From the NCBI GenBank assembly GCA_963813195.1, contig CAWEYC010000034.1, positions 248,001 through 312,000 of the forward strand: a stretch of DNA of 64,000 nucleotides, read 5' to 3'. How positions within the stretch are numbered: the first letter of the stretch is position 1; each line of letters opens with the position of its first letter. Shown piece by piece: positions 9,013-17,084 of this stretch. The notes under the pieces are model-generated. The model was not told where the DNA came from. It made no database searches and saw nothing but the letters and a program-made list of their open reading frames with translations. The position numbers and the translations under genes were made by a program. The DNA comes from Roseiarcus sp963813195 (GTDB lineage Bacteria > Pseudomonadota > Alphaproteobacteria > Rhizobiales > Beijerinckiaceae).

Positions 9013-9738
9013 TCAGAGCCAATGCTCGTTCAGCCAACGCACCGGGCGTACGCTTTTGTAACCCTTCTTGTACCAGGGCGCCGGCCACTCCCCCGCCATC
9101 GCCTCGTGCGGCCGCGGATGACCGGTGAAAACCACGATACGAGCCCCAGGCGGAATCTGGACATTTTTCCACAGATTGAGTGGAAAATGCGGCATCATCG
9201 TGGCCTTGAAACTCGGGCACCATTCGCCTGGCCAGAAAACCAGCGGCAGGCCGGATTCGCGGGTGAGATAGACCTGCTCGTTCGAATAAAGTCGGCGCTT
9301 CTCGAGCGGCGCCTTTTCAAAATTGTCGACCAGATGCGGCGCGCCGCGGGCGGGAAAGCGCATGACCGAGGAATTGCCGCTGTCCTTCGATCCCCAGTCC
9401 CGGATGATGGCGAGCTTGCCGGGTTCGAGGTCGAAAAATGCGTCGAGAGAGCCGACGACGACGACGTCCAGATCGAGAAACAGGATGTCGCCCTGAACCC
9501 CAATGTCGCGGGACCACAAGGCGAGCTTGCGCCACGGGCTGCCGCCGAGCCCCGTTGTCGGCAATTTGATCGCCGGAATCGGCCTCGCCTCGACCCCCGA
9601 TTCCAACCCGGCGGGATCGTCGGTGAACGCGATGAAGCGCGTCGGCCGCGCGACGTTGCGCATGACGCCGCGATAGAGGCGATTGGCGTATTCGACGGGA
9701 AATTGCGTCCCCCACCGGATGCAAGCGACGGTTTGCAG
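9013..9738 (-). CDS. Putative glycosyltransferase with DxD motif, likely CTG start
   Basis: Resembles small glycosyltransferases of unknown acceptor found near surface-polysaccharide genes. The DxD motif is visible in LFLDLDVVVVG, followed by a conserved SSVMRF and SNEQVYL. The first ATG (9663) has no ribosome-binding site and would remove the conserved beginning VACIRWGTQFPVEYANRLY. That segment is encoded just upstream in the same frame, with GAGGAG six bases before a CTG at 9738. I therefore place the start there, giving 241 residues. ORF length, motif and neighbours (two more glycosyltransferases after the tRNAs) support a role in surface glycan synthesis. Confidence 0.7.
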   Translation of the reverse strand: MQTVACIRWGTQFPVEYANRLYRGVMRNVARPTRFIAFTDDPAGLESGVEARPIPAIKLPTTGLGGSPWRKLALWSRDIGVQGDILFLDLDVVVVGSLDAFFDLEPGKLAIIRDWGSKDSGNSSVMRFPARGAPHLVDNFEKAPLEKRRLYSNEQVYLTRESGLPLVFWPGEWCPSFKATMMPHFPLNLWKNVQIPPGARIVVFTGHPRPHEAMAGEWPAPWYKKGYKSVRPVRWLNEHWL

Positions 9739-9799
9739 AACTCGCTCCTCAAAAGATCTTACGGCGCGGCCGAAGTGGGGGCCTGGATGCGAGCTTGAC

Positions 9800-9876
9800 T
9801 GGCAACTCCGGCAGGGCTCGAACCTGCGACCTGCCGCTTAGAAGGCGGCTGCTCTATCCAGCTGAGCTACGGAGCC
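9800..9876 (-). tRNA. tRNA-Arg (anticodon TCT)
   Basis: Read on the minus strand it begins GGCTCCGTAGCTCAGCTGG. The anticodon loop CTTCTAA sits between GCCGC and GCGGC, the T-arm is GCAGG TTCGAGC CCTGC, and the 3' end CGGAGTT-G-CCA is encoded. The acceptor stem closes with two G-T pairs at its outer end. Length is 77 bases including CCA. Confidence 0.95.
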
Positions 9877-9896
9877 AGCGTCTGCTTGACCTTCCG

Positions 9897-10199
9897 TCAA
9901 TGCGACCACGGAACGACGCGGTTCGCTCGAAAATTGTCGGAATAGGACACGGTCCTGCGCAAGGAAAGCTTGGGCTCCTCGACGCGGTAGGGCACGCCGT
10001 TGCGCGTGGCGTAGGCGATCGCCTCGTCCTTGGTGTCGAAGCGCAGTCTCACTTGAGACTTCATGTCGTTGGAACTCGTCCAGCCCATCAAGGGCTCGAT
10101 GCGACGCGGCGTCTCCGGCTCGTATTCCAGGACCCATTTGTCGTTGCCCTGGCCGGACTGCATGGCGTTGCGAGCGGGGAGGTAGATGCGTGCGGTCAT
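9897..10199 (-). CDS. ETC complex I subunit, NDUFS4-like
   Basis: Small soluble protein of 100 residues matching the ETC complex I subunit conserved region (the mitochondrial NDUFS4/18-kDa subunit), an accessory subunit of alphaproteobacterial NADH dehydrogenase. Visible hallmarks are MTARIYLPARNAMQSG, WVLEYEP, GWTSSNDMKSQVRLRF and DTKDEAIAYA. The start at 10199 is chosen because homologues begin with M-A/T-ARIY; the open frame runs further upstream into the tRNA. It stands alone between tRNA-Pro and tRNA-Arg, away from the main nuo operon, as is usual for this gene. Confidence 0.93.
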   Translation of the reverse strand: MTARIYLPARNAMQSGQGNDKWVLEYEPETPRRIEPLMGWTSSNDMKSQVRLRFDTKDEAIAYATRNGVPYRVEEPKLSLRRTVSYSDNFRANRVVPWSH

Positions 10200-10236
10200 T
10201 TGGCGTTCGCGTGTCCTCGAAGAAACCGATCGTAAC

Positions 10237-10313
10237 TGGTCGGGGCAGCAGGATTCGAACCTGCGACCTGAAGTACCCAAAACTTCCGCGCTACCGGGCT
10301 GCGCTATACCCCG
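10237..10313 (-). tRNA. tRNA-Pro (anticodon TGG)
   Basis: On the minus strand it starts CGGGGTATAGCGCAGCCCGG. The anticodon loop TTTTGGG carries TGG, the T-arm is GCAGGTTCGAATCCTGC, and the acceptor strand TGCCCCG pairs fully with the 5' end. The 3' end A-CCA is encoded. Length is 77 bases. Confidence 0.95.
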
Positions 10314-10444
10314 ACATTTGCGTCGTGGCTAACATGCTGGCCGCTCGGGAACAAGAGCGCCCCAGCAGTTCCCGCGCCTCGCGAAATTGTGTTCATCGAG
10401 GCTTAGTATATATGACACAATGATTTAGCGAAAAACGTGACCTT

Positions 10445-11494
10445 ATGCCGAGAATTGTCCACGCTTCCAACTTCAGTCGCAAGGCCAAGGGCGCTTTCCA
10501 GCATTCAGTGGAGCACAAGATCACCAATGGGCTGATCCGCAATGGACACGCGGTCTCGACCTTTTCCGACCGGGACGTAGCCAGGGCGGGAACGCTGCTT
10601 GGACACCGCGTTTTCGGCGGCCCGGCGGCCAATCGCGCCTTCCGCGAATTCTGCCGCGGCGTCGAGCCCGACCTGATCCTGCTCGGCCACGCCAATACGC
10701 TCACGCCGTCGACGCTGTCGGCTATCCGCGGCGACCTACCGGCCGTTCGGATCCTTCAATACAACGTCGACCCGCTGTTCGAACCGGAGAACGTCGCCAC
10801 GATCCTGTCGAAGATCGACGTCGTCGACGCCACCCTCATCACCAGCGCCGGGCCAGCGCTGCGGCCGTTCTACAAGCCGGGGAGAATCCTCGGGTTCATG
10901 CCCAATCCGGTCGATTTTTCAATCGAGAGCGGGCACAACCACATGCGGCGGGACCTGCCCTACGATCTGTTCTACGCATGTGGCAACGAGAACGACCCCC
11001 GCTTCGTTTGCGGACGGGGCTGGACGTCGGCCGACTTGATCGCGCATATCGCGCGGAACGCCCCTGAACTTCGCATCCTGTGTCCTGGCGTACGTGGCCA
11101 GCCGCAGCTCGCGGGCGGAAAATATCAGCGCGCGCTCGAGTTGGCGGCGGTCGGCCTGAATGTCAGCAAACGGAACGACGTGCTCCTTTACTCCTCCGAC
11201 CGCCTCGCCCAACTCGCCGGCAACGGCCTGGCGACGCTGGTCGACCGGGCGACCGGCTATGAGCGTCTTATGGCTGAAGGCGAATTCGTGTACTTCTCCA
11301 CCATCGAGGAACTTCTGGAGAAACTTGGCAAGCTCGTTGGCGATCCGACATATCGGCAGAACGTCGCGGCCGCCGGCCGGGCGCGCTACCATGCGCTTTG
11401 CAACGAGCAGGCGGTCGCTAAATATATCGTCGACGTCGCATTCGGACGACTCGACGAGAAGGCGACGCCCTGGCCGAGCCTGCATCATTTTTGA
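10445..11494 (+). CDS. CgeB-like glycosyltransferase
   Basis: A 349-residue protein resembling the CgeB/DUF3880 glycosyltransferase group, with an N-terminal Rossmann-like half and a C-terminal half of the glycosyltransferase type. The segments SVEHKITNGLIRNGHAV, DLILLGHANTL and LYSSDRLAQLAGNGLATLVD are typical; the last resembles the donor-binding helix of GT-B enzymes. No signal peptide or membrane segment is visible. The GT4 gene follows after 22 bases, so the two are probably one operon. Donor and acceptor are unknown; surface polysaccharide or protein glycosylation are both possible. Confidence 0.75.
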   Translation: MPRIVHASNFSRKAKGAFQHSVEHKITNGLIRNGHAVSTFSDRDVARAGTLLGHRVFGGPAANRAFREFCRGVEPDLILLGHANTLTPSTLSAIRGDLPAVRILQYNVDPLFEPENVATILSKIDVVDATLITSAGPALRPFYKPGRILGFMPNPVDFSIESGHNHMRRDLPYDLFYACGNENDPRFVCGRGWTSADLIAHIARNAPELRILCPGVRGQPQLAGGKYQRALELAAVGLNVSKRNDVLLYSSDRLAQLAGNGLATLVDRATGYERLMAEGEFVYFSTIEELLEKLGKLVGDPTYRQNVAAAGRARYHALCNEQAVAKYIVDVAFGRLDEKATPWPSLHHF

Positions 11495-11516
11495 GGGAGC
11501 CGAACCACCGGTGGAA

Positions 11517-12698
11517 ATGTCCATTCGGCGCGAACATCGCTATGCATTGGGACGCGACATCGCACGCGTCGAATCACTTGAAGAGACTGTTGCTTTGATC
11601 GCCATCGCCACCCAATGCTTCGGCCCGGATTTCGGCGGCATAGAGATGCTGATGACCGGCCTCGCCGACGAGCTCGCGCTGAGCGGCCGGCCGGTCGAAG
11701 TGTTCGCCGACCGCATCCGTCGCGACGACGCCGGCGAGCTTTCGCGCGCCTATTCGATTCGACGCTTCGGACTTTGGCGCCCGATCCGGCGCTGGGCGAA
11801 GCGGCGTGCTCTCAATGCCAGCGCGGCCCGCGGGTCGGTGGCCGGGGTGTTCGCGGATTCGTGGAAAAGCGTCGCCGCCATTCCTCTGGACTTCGGCCCT
11901 ATCGCGGTGCTGGCGCACGGCAACGAATATCCGCGCGAGCACGACAGCGCGCGAGCCCACCGGGTGCGTCAGGCGCTGAGCCGCGCGCGGACGGTGGTCG
12001 CCAGTTCGACCTTCACGGCGGACCTGGCGCGGACCTTCATTCAGGGCCCGCAAACCAAGCTCGTCGTCATCAACCCGCCGATCCCGAAGCAAGAGCTCGC
12101 CCAGGCGCCGGCGCTGGAAAGGCTCGACGCCCTGATCGCCGGCCGTTCGCCGGTCATTTCGACGCTGTCGCGGCTCGAACCGAGAAAAGGCGTCGACATG
12201 GTGTTGCGCGTCTTGCCGAATCTGCGGGAACGCTTTCCCGGCATCGTCTATCTCGTCGCCGGCGATGGCGACGACCTCCAGAGATTGCGGGAAATCGCCG
12301 TCGACCGGGGTATCCAGGGCTCGGTTGAATTTCTTGGCGCGCTCCCCGACGAACAAGCGAAAGCCGCCTTGTTCGAACGCAGCCAGGTGTTCGCCATGCC
12401 GGTTCGGCGCGAGGCCAATTCCGTCGAGGGGTTCGGCATCGTTTACGCCGAGGCGGCTTGGCGCGGCGTCCCGGCGGTCGCCGGCGCCGACGGCGGCGCG
12501 GCGGACGCCGTGCTGCATGGCCAGACCGGGCTCGTATGCGATGGCGACGACGAGAGCCAAGTGTTGGAGGCCCTGTCTCGGCTGTTGAGCGACGAGCCGT
12601 TGCGCCGCTGTCTCGGCGCCGCCGCGCGCGCACACGTGTTGAAGACTCTGACCTGGCGCGGCGCCCTGCCCCGCTACCTCGCCGCGCTCGGGCTGTGA
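11517..12698 (+). CDS. Glycosyltransferase family 4
   Basis: GT-B-fold retaining glycosyltransferase of about 393 residues. The C-terminal domain shows STLSRLEPRKGVDMVLRVL, VAGDGDDLQRL and the ExxxxxxxE signature in VEGFGIVYAEAAWRGVP, which contacts the nucleotide-sugar. The N-terminal domain begins with IAIATQCFGPDFGGIE, the glycine-rich acceptor loop. The frame is open for 119 codons upstream, but that part overlaps the preceding gene, so I start at ATG 11517; GTG 11511 is an alternative. It is coupled to the CgeB-like gene and probably adds sugars to the same glycan. Confidence 0.85.
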   Translation: MSIRREHRYALGRDIARVESLEETVALIAIATQCFGPDFGGIEMLMTGLADELALSGRPVEVFADRIRRDDAGELSRAYSIRRFGLWRPIRRWAKRRALNASAARGSVAGVFADSWKSVAAIPLDFGPIAVLAHGNEYPREHDSARAHRVRQALSRARTVVASSTFTADLARTFIQGPQTKLVVINPPIPKQELAQAPALERLDALIAGRSPVISTLSRLEPRKGVDMVLRVLPNLRERFPGIVYLVAGDGDDLQRLREIAVDRGIQGSVEFLGALPDEQAKAALFERSQVFAMPVRREANSVEGFGIVYAEAAWRGVPAVAGADGGAADAVLHGQTGLVCDGDDESQVLEALSRLLSDEPLRRCLGAAARAHVLKTLTWRGALPRYLAALGL

Positions 12699-12807
12699 GG
12701 CGCCATCCCGGCGCGCTGCCCTAGCCCCTGGCGTCGGCCGATTGCGGGCGCTAAAATTCGCGCGCGGCCCAACAACGGCCCAACCGGACATAGTGGGGAG
12801 GAATGCG

Positions 12808-13056
12808 ATGCGACTCTCGGCTATCTCATTAGCGTCATCGGCGGCAATCGTCGTGACCATCCTTGCGACGGGCGCGCCGGCCTCGGCGAAGACCGCCGCC
12901 GAATGCAATCGCGATTACGCCGCCAACAAGGCCGCGATCAAGGCGAGCGGGCAGACGAAGAAGCAATACGTCGCCGACTGCCGCAAGAACGCCTCGCCGC
13001 CAGCGATGGCGGCGCCGTCGGGCGAAGCCACTCCGGCGCCCAAGAGCGGCTACTGA
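12808..13056 (+). CDS. Small secreted protein (PsiF-like composition)
   Basis: Encodes 82 residues starting at 12808, preceded by GGGGAGGAA. A signal peptide covers roughly the first 30 residues, ending ATGAPASA. The mature part, KTAAECNRDYAANKAAIKA followed by a Lys/Tyr-rich stretch and a second Cys, resembles small periplasmic proteins with PsiF-type or similar repeats. The two cysteines may form a disulfide. The tail is Pro/Ala-rich. The function is unknown, and the gene appears monocistronic, lying between a plus-strand glycosyltransferase and a minus-strand pair. Confidence 0.65.
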   Translation: MRLSAISLASSAAIVVTILATGAPASAKTAAECNRDYAANKAAIKASGQTKKQYVADCRKNASPPAMAAPSGEATPAPKSGY

Positions 13057-13080
13057 TCGGCGCATCGCGCACTGGACCGG

Positions 13081-13422
13081 TCAAGGCGCGAAAATCCGCC
13101 GATATCGGTCCATCGTGTTGGCGAGCCAGAACCAGCCGAGCATCGGCGGCACGATCAGGCTGAGCGCGACGACTTCGCCGAGGTCCCGCTCGACGGCGAG
13201 ATCGATCGCCAAGCCGATCTTGCCGACGGGTGTCGCCGCAGATGGAAGATGCGCGCTGGACGAGCCGTTCAAGTCTCTGCGGCGCACCCACTGGTCGGGT
13301 TCGGCGCCGTGCGAGGTTTCCGTCGTCTCGAACTCACGCCCGGCGAGGGAATCGCTCGGTTCGTCGTCGCGGCGAGGCGATTCCGCCGCCGGCATTTTGA
13401 ACACGATCGTCTTCTTGCTCAT
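13081..13422 (-). CDS. Hypothetical protein, one C-terminal membrane segment
   Basis: A 113-residue protein I do not recognise. The first 70 residues are polar and charged. The C-terminal part contains one hydrophobic segment (VVALSLIVPPMLGWFWLAN) followed by a short basic tail. It begins at a four-base overlap with the end of parA, so the two are translationally coupled, and it may act as a membrane partner of the ParA-like ATPase. It ends 25 bases from the convergent secreted-protein gene. No known domain is visible. Confidence 0.55.
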   Translation of the reverse strand: MSKKTIVFKMPAAESPRRDDEPSDSLAGREFETTETSHGAEPDQWVRRRDLNGSSSAHLPSAATPVGKIGLAIDLAVERDLGEVVALSLIVPPMLGWFWLANTMDRYRRIFAP

Positions 13423-14063
13423 GCGGCCTCCCTCTTCTTCGCGTCGAGAACCTGTTTCGCGAGATCGCTCATCTCCCGTGCGGCCTCCCCGGTCGGCGCG
13501 ACTTCGATGACGGAGAGGCCCTTGGCGGCGCTCTCGGCAAAGATGATCCGCTGGCTGACCACGGCGGAAAGGACGGGAATGTCCTCAAACTGGGCGAGGG
13601 CCGCCGCCGCGTCCCGGCCGATCGCCGTTCGCGCGATCTTGCGATTGACGACAAAGGCGGCGCGAAGGGCGTCCTTGATCTGCCTCGCCTCGCGGATCAG
13701 TTGCACCGTGTCCGCGGCTGCCCACACGTCATAGGGCGACGGCTGGACGGGGATCAGCACGAGGTCGCTCGCCAGGATCGCCGACCGCCCTAGATCGTTG
13801 ACGCGCGGCGCGCCGTCGACGATCGCGATATCGTAATCTCGGGCGAGCGCGGGAAGGTCGCGATGGAGGCTCGGCTTCGCCATCCCGATGACGGGAAACA
13901 AAGGCTCGATCTCCCGCGTGCTGGACCACGCCATTGCGCTGCCTTGCGGATCCGCATCGACGAGCAGAACCCGCCGCCCGGCCTTGGCCAGGGTCGCCGC
14001 CAAGTTGATGGCGAGCGTCGTCTTGCCGACGCCCCCTTTTTAATTCAGCACGCCGATAATCAT
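13419..14063 (-). pseudogene. parA: ParA/MinD-type ATPase with in-frame TAA in Walker A
   Basis: A deviant-Walker ParA-type ATPase, normally about 214 residues. The family start MIIGVLNQKGGVGKTT is recognisable from ATG 14063, but the Gln codon before KGG reads TAA (14042-14040). The rest of the frame is open to the stop at 13419, with DADPQGSA, IAIVDGAPR and IPVQPSPYDVW intact. The first ATG after the stop (14003) would omit the whole ATP-binding loop, so re-initiation there should give a dead protein. It is an orphan: no parB or parS site is seen. The lesion could be real or a base-call error (CAA to TAA needs one change). Confidence 0.8.
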
Positions 14064-14141
14064 CGGGCCGCGATCCCTTGGAGATGCTCACCTCGGCGCT
14101 TCGTCTATACTGCGATTGCGAAGGTCTCATACGGAGTCGAT

Positions 14142-14231
14142 TTGAGCAAGCGCACAGCCGCGCTTGCCGAACTCGCAGGCGCGAAGGCGGTTCCGGGTGA
14201 CAGTTGGCGCACGAGTGCTACAAAGGACTAA
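14142..14231 (+). CDS. Short ORF with TTG start, divergent from parA
   Basis: A 29-codon frame begins at TTG 14142, with GGAG five bases upstream, and reads MSKRTAALAELAGAKAV before ending at 14231. It lies head-to-head with parA, where a small DNA-binding partner is sometimes encoded. The N-terminal composition (basic, then Ala-rich) would suit the beginning of such a protein, but it stops early. It could be a real micropeptide, a truncated partner, or chance. Confidence 0.25.
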   Translation: MSKRTAALAELAGAKAVPGDSWRTSATKD

Positions 14232-14333
14232 GCAATCTCGGGACCATGGCCCGTCACGGCCGGCGCGACTGCGGCAAGTCGTCGCGCCCGCCGAACACCG
14301 GTCTGGCTCCCCCTGGGAAAGAACTGCCGGAAG

Positions 14334-14603
14334 ATGAAAGTCACAATCAATATCGACTGCACCCCGCTCGAAGCGAGGCAATTCATGGGCCTGCCCGACG
14401 TGCAGCCGATGCAGGCGGCCGTGCTCGCGGAGATGGAAAAGCGGCTGATGGCCGAAGCTGCGAAGTTTTCGCCGGAAGGCTTCATGCGCGCCTGGTTCAC
14501 CGAGGGGCAGCAGAGCGCCGACTGGTTTCGCGAGGCCTTCAAGAGGCTCTTCGCTCAACTCGGCGCGGCGGCGCCGACCGCCAACCGCGCGCCGCCGGAC
14601 TGA
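14334..14603 (+). CDS. DUF6489 family protein
   Basis: An 89-residue soluble protein starting MKVTINIDCTPLEARQFMGL, which matches the small alphaproteobacterial DUF6489 family of unknown function. The helix containing MEKRLMAEAAKFSPEGF and the segment WFREAFKRLFAQLGAAAP are the conserved remainder. No catalytic motif is apparent. It is convergent with aspS, 22 bases away. Its upstream region (14064-14333) carries the divergent parA start and the short frame described separately. Confidence 0.8.
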   Translation: MKVTINIDCTPLEARQFMGLPDVQPMQAAVLAEMEKRLMAEAAKFSPEGFMRAWFTEGQQSADWFREAFKRLFAQLGAAAPTANRAPPD

Positions 14604-14625
14604 CGCGACCGGCGGCGGCGATCCC

Positions 14626-16416
14626 TCACTTTTCCGGTAGGTTCAGCCGGATATGCAACTCCCGCAACTGCTTCGGCGTCACCGGCGACGGCGCGCCCAT
14701 CAGCAAGTCTTCGGCGCGCTGGTTCATCGGGAACAGCACGACCTCGCGCAGGTTTTCCTCGCCCGCCAGCAACATGACAATGCGGTCGACGCCGGGCGCA
14801 ATGCCGCCGTGCGGCGGCGCGCCGCACTGGAATGCGCGGTACATGCCGCCGAATTTCTCCAGCAACACGTCCTCGCCGTAGCCGGCGATTTCGAACGCCT
14901 TGCGCATGACGTCGGGGCGATGGTTGCGGATCGCGCCCGACGACAATTCAATGCCGTTGCAGACGATGTCGTACTGGTAGGCCTTGATCTCCAGCGGGTC
15001 TTTCGTCTCCAGCGCCTCGAGCCCGCCTTGCGGCATCGAGAACGGATTGTGCGAAAAATCAATCTTCTTCTCGTCTTCGTTCCATTCGTACATCGGAAAG
15101 TCGACGATCCAGCAGAACTCGAAGACGTCCTTCTTGCAGATGCCGAGATCGTTGCCGATGCGGATGCGCGCCGCGCCCGCCAGCTTGGCGGCCTTGGCTT
15201 CCTTGTCGCAGGCGAAGAACACGGCGTCGCCGGCCCTGAGACCGGCCGTGGCGACGATTTCTTGCTGCGCCGCGGCGGGCAGGAACTTGGCGATCGGACC
15301 CTTGCCGACCAGCGCGTCGCCGTCGGCCTCGAAGATTATATAGCCCAGCCCCGGCGCGCCTTCCCCCTTCGCCCAGTCGTTGAGTTTGTCGAAGAAAGAG
15401 CGCGGCTGCTTGGCCGCGCCCGGCGCCGGAATGGCGCGCACGACGCCGCCCGACTTGATGACGTTCTTGAAGGCGTTGAAGCTCACGTCGTCGCGGGCGA
15501 ACGTGTCCGTCACGTCGGCGATGCGGATGGGGTTGCGTAGGTCCGGCTTGTCGACGCCGAATTCGAGCATCGCCTGCTTGAACGGGATCATCGGGAATTT
15601 TTGCGTCACGGGTTTGCCGCCGTCGAATTCCTCGAACACGCCGCGCAACACCGGCTCGACCGCCGCGAACACGTCCTCCTGGGTGACGAAGCTCATTTCG
15701 ATATCGAGCTGGTAGAACTCGCCGGGGCTGCGGTCGGCGCGCGCGTCCTCGTCGCGGAAGCACGGCGCGATCTGGAAATAGCGGTCGAAGCCGGCGACCA
15801 TGATGAGCTGCTTGAACTGCTGCGGCGCCTGCGGCAGCGCATAGAACTTACCGGGGTGGAGGCGCGAAGGCACGAGATAGTCGCGTGCGCCTTCCGGGCT
15901 CGACGCGGTCAGGATCGGCGTCTGGAACTCGAAGAAGCCCTGCCCTTTCATGCGCGCGCGCAAGGAGTCGATGATGCGCCCGCGCAGCATGATGTTGGCG
16001 TGCAGCTTGTCGCGTCTGAGATCGAGAAAGCGATACTTCAGCCGCGTGTCCTCGGGATACGGCTGGTCGCCGAAAACCGGCATCGGCAGATCGCCGGCCG
16101 GGCCGAGCACCTCGATGTCGCGCACATAGACCTCGATCATGCCGGTCGGCATGTCCGGATTCTCGGTGCCCGCCGGCCGCTTGCGCACAGCGCCGTCGAT
16201 CCGCACGACGAATTCGGAGCGCAGGGCCTCGGCCTGCTTGAACGCTGGCGAGTCGGGATCGACCACGCACTGCGTCAGGCCGTAATGGTCGCGCAAATCG
16301 ATGAACAGAACGCCGCCGTGGTCGCGAATGCGATGGCACCAGCCGGAAAGGCGAACAGATTCCCCGACCGCCGCGAGGCCGAGGGCGCCGCAAGTGTGGG
16401 TGCGATACCGATGCAT
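14626..16416 (-). CDS. aspS: Aspartyl-tRNA synthetase
   Basis: Class II synthetase of about 596 residues, the size of the bacterial form with a GAD insertion domain. The anticodon-binding OB domain is at the N-terminus (VRLSGWCHRIRDHGG). Motif 2 is seen as RYFQIAPCFRDEDARADR and motif 3 as GIAPGVDRIVMLL near the end. In many alphaproteobacteria this enzyme is non-discriminating and also charges tRNA-Asn, with correction by GatCAB; that cannot be decided here. I place the start at MHRYRTHTCG (16416); ATG 16425 is nearly as likely. Confidence 0.96.
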   Translation of the reverse strand: MHRYRTHTCGALGLAAVGESVRLSGWCHRIRDHGGVLFIDLRDHYGLTQCVVDPDSPAFKQAEALRSEFVVRIDGAVRKRPAGTENPDMPTGMIEVYVRDIEVLGPAGDLPMPVFGDQPYPEDTRLKYRFLDLRRDKLHANIMLRGRIIDSLRARMKGQGFFEFQTPILTASSPEGARDYLVPSRLHPGKFYALPQAPQQFKQLIMVAGFDRYFQIAPCFRDEDARADRSPGEFYQLDIEMSFVTQEDVFAAVEPVLRGVFEEFDGGKPVTQKFPMIPFKQAMLEFGVDKPDLRNPIRIADVTDTFARDDVSFNAFKNVIKSGGVVRAIPAPGAAKQPRSFFDKLNDWAKGEGAPGLGYIIFEADGDALVGKGPIAKFLPAAAQQEIVATAGLRAGDAVFFACDKEAKAAKLAGAARIRIGNDLGICKKDVFEFCWIVDFPMYEWNEDEKKIDFSHNPFSMPQGGLEALETKDPLEIKAYQYDIVCNGIELSSGAIRNHRPDVMRKAFEIAGYGEDVLLEKFGGMYRAFQCGAPPHGGIAPGVDRIVMLLAGEENLREVVLFPMNQRAEDLLMGAPSPVTPKQLRELHIRLNLPEK

Positions 16417-16568
16417 GGGTTCCATTTTCTTAAGGTCCTGAGAACTCGGGCTGGCCGGTGCGTAGCGGAAAATGCGCGGCGGGGAAAGCGCTTTCGGGAA
16501 AGCGGAATTATGGTAGTTTTCCCGCCGCCGCGCCTTCGGCCGGCAAACCCCAGGAAAGGAACTTGCCG

Positions 16569-17084
16569 GTGTTCCCATCCCTTTTGCTCGAGCGCGCCGC
16601 GACGCTGGAGGCGCGCTGTCGGGCGCTCGATCTGAAGCTGGCGACCGCCGAGTCCTGCACCGGCGGCCTGGTGAGCGCCTTGCTGACGGAAATACCAGGT
16701 TCGTCGGCGGTGTTCGAGCGCGGCTTCGTCGTTTATTCCAACGAGGCGAAACAGGAGATGCTCGGCGTTTCCGACGAGGTTCTGGCCACCCACGGCGCAG
16801 TCAGCGAAGCGACGGCGCGCGCCATGGCGCTCGGCGCGCTCGCCCGTTCGAGCGCGGATATCGCCGTCTCGGTCACCGGGATCGCCGGACCGGACGGCGG
16901 CTCCGCGGCGAAGCCGGTCGGGCTCGTGCACTTCGCTTGCGCGCGACGCGGAGGCGAGACGAACGCGCTGGAACATCGCTTCGGCCCGCTCACGCGCTCC
17001 GCCATCCGCGCGGCTTCGGTCGAAGCGGCGTTAGGGCTGCTCGAGGCGGCCGCAAACGAAACTCAACCCGCTTTGCGCCCGTAG
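16569..17084 (+). CDS. CinA family protein (NMN amidohydrolase domain)
   Basis: Single-domain CinA C-terminal (PncC-type) protein of 171 residues. Members hydrolyse nicotinamide mononucleotide to NaMN in NAD recycling. The signatures are LATAESCTGGLVSALLTEI, VYSNEAKQEMLGV and VSVTGIAGPDGGS. I chose GTG 16569 because AGGAAAGGAA lies at the right distance and because the fold starts just after it; the open frame extends 37 codons upstream without support. Its 3' end overlaps the convergent ratA gene by 22 bases. Confidence 0.9.
   Translation: MFPSLLLERAATLEARCRALDLKLATAESCTGGLVSALLTEIPGSSAVFERGFVVYSNEAKQEMLGVSDEVLATHGAVSEATARAMALGALARSSADIAVSVTGIAGPDGGSAAKPVGLVHFACARRGGETNALEHRFGPLTRSAIRAASVEAALGLLEAAANETQPALRP

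Noticed and set aside
14040..14042. Recoding of the parA TAA as an amino acid
   Set aside because: TAA is not used for selenocysteine or pyrrolysine, and no suppressor is visible; nonsense or base error is simpler.
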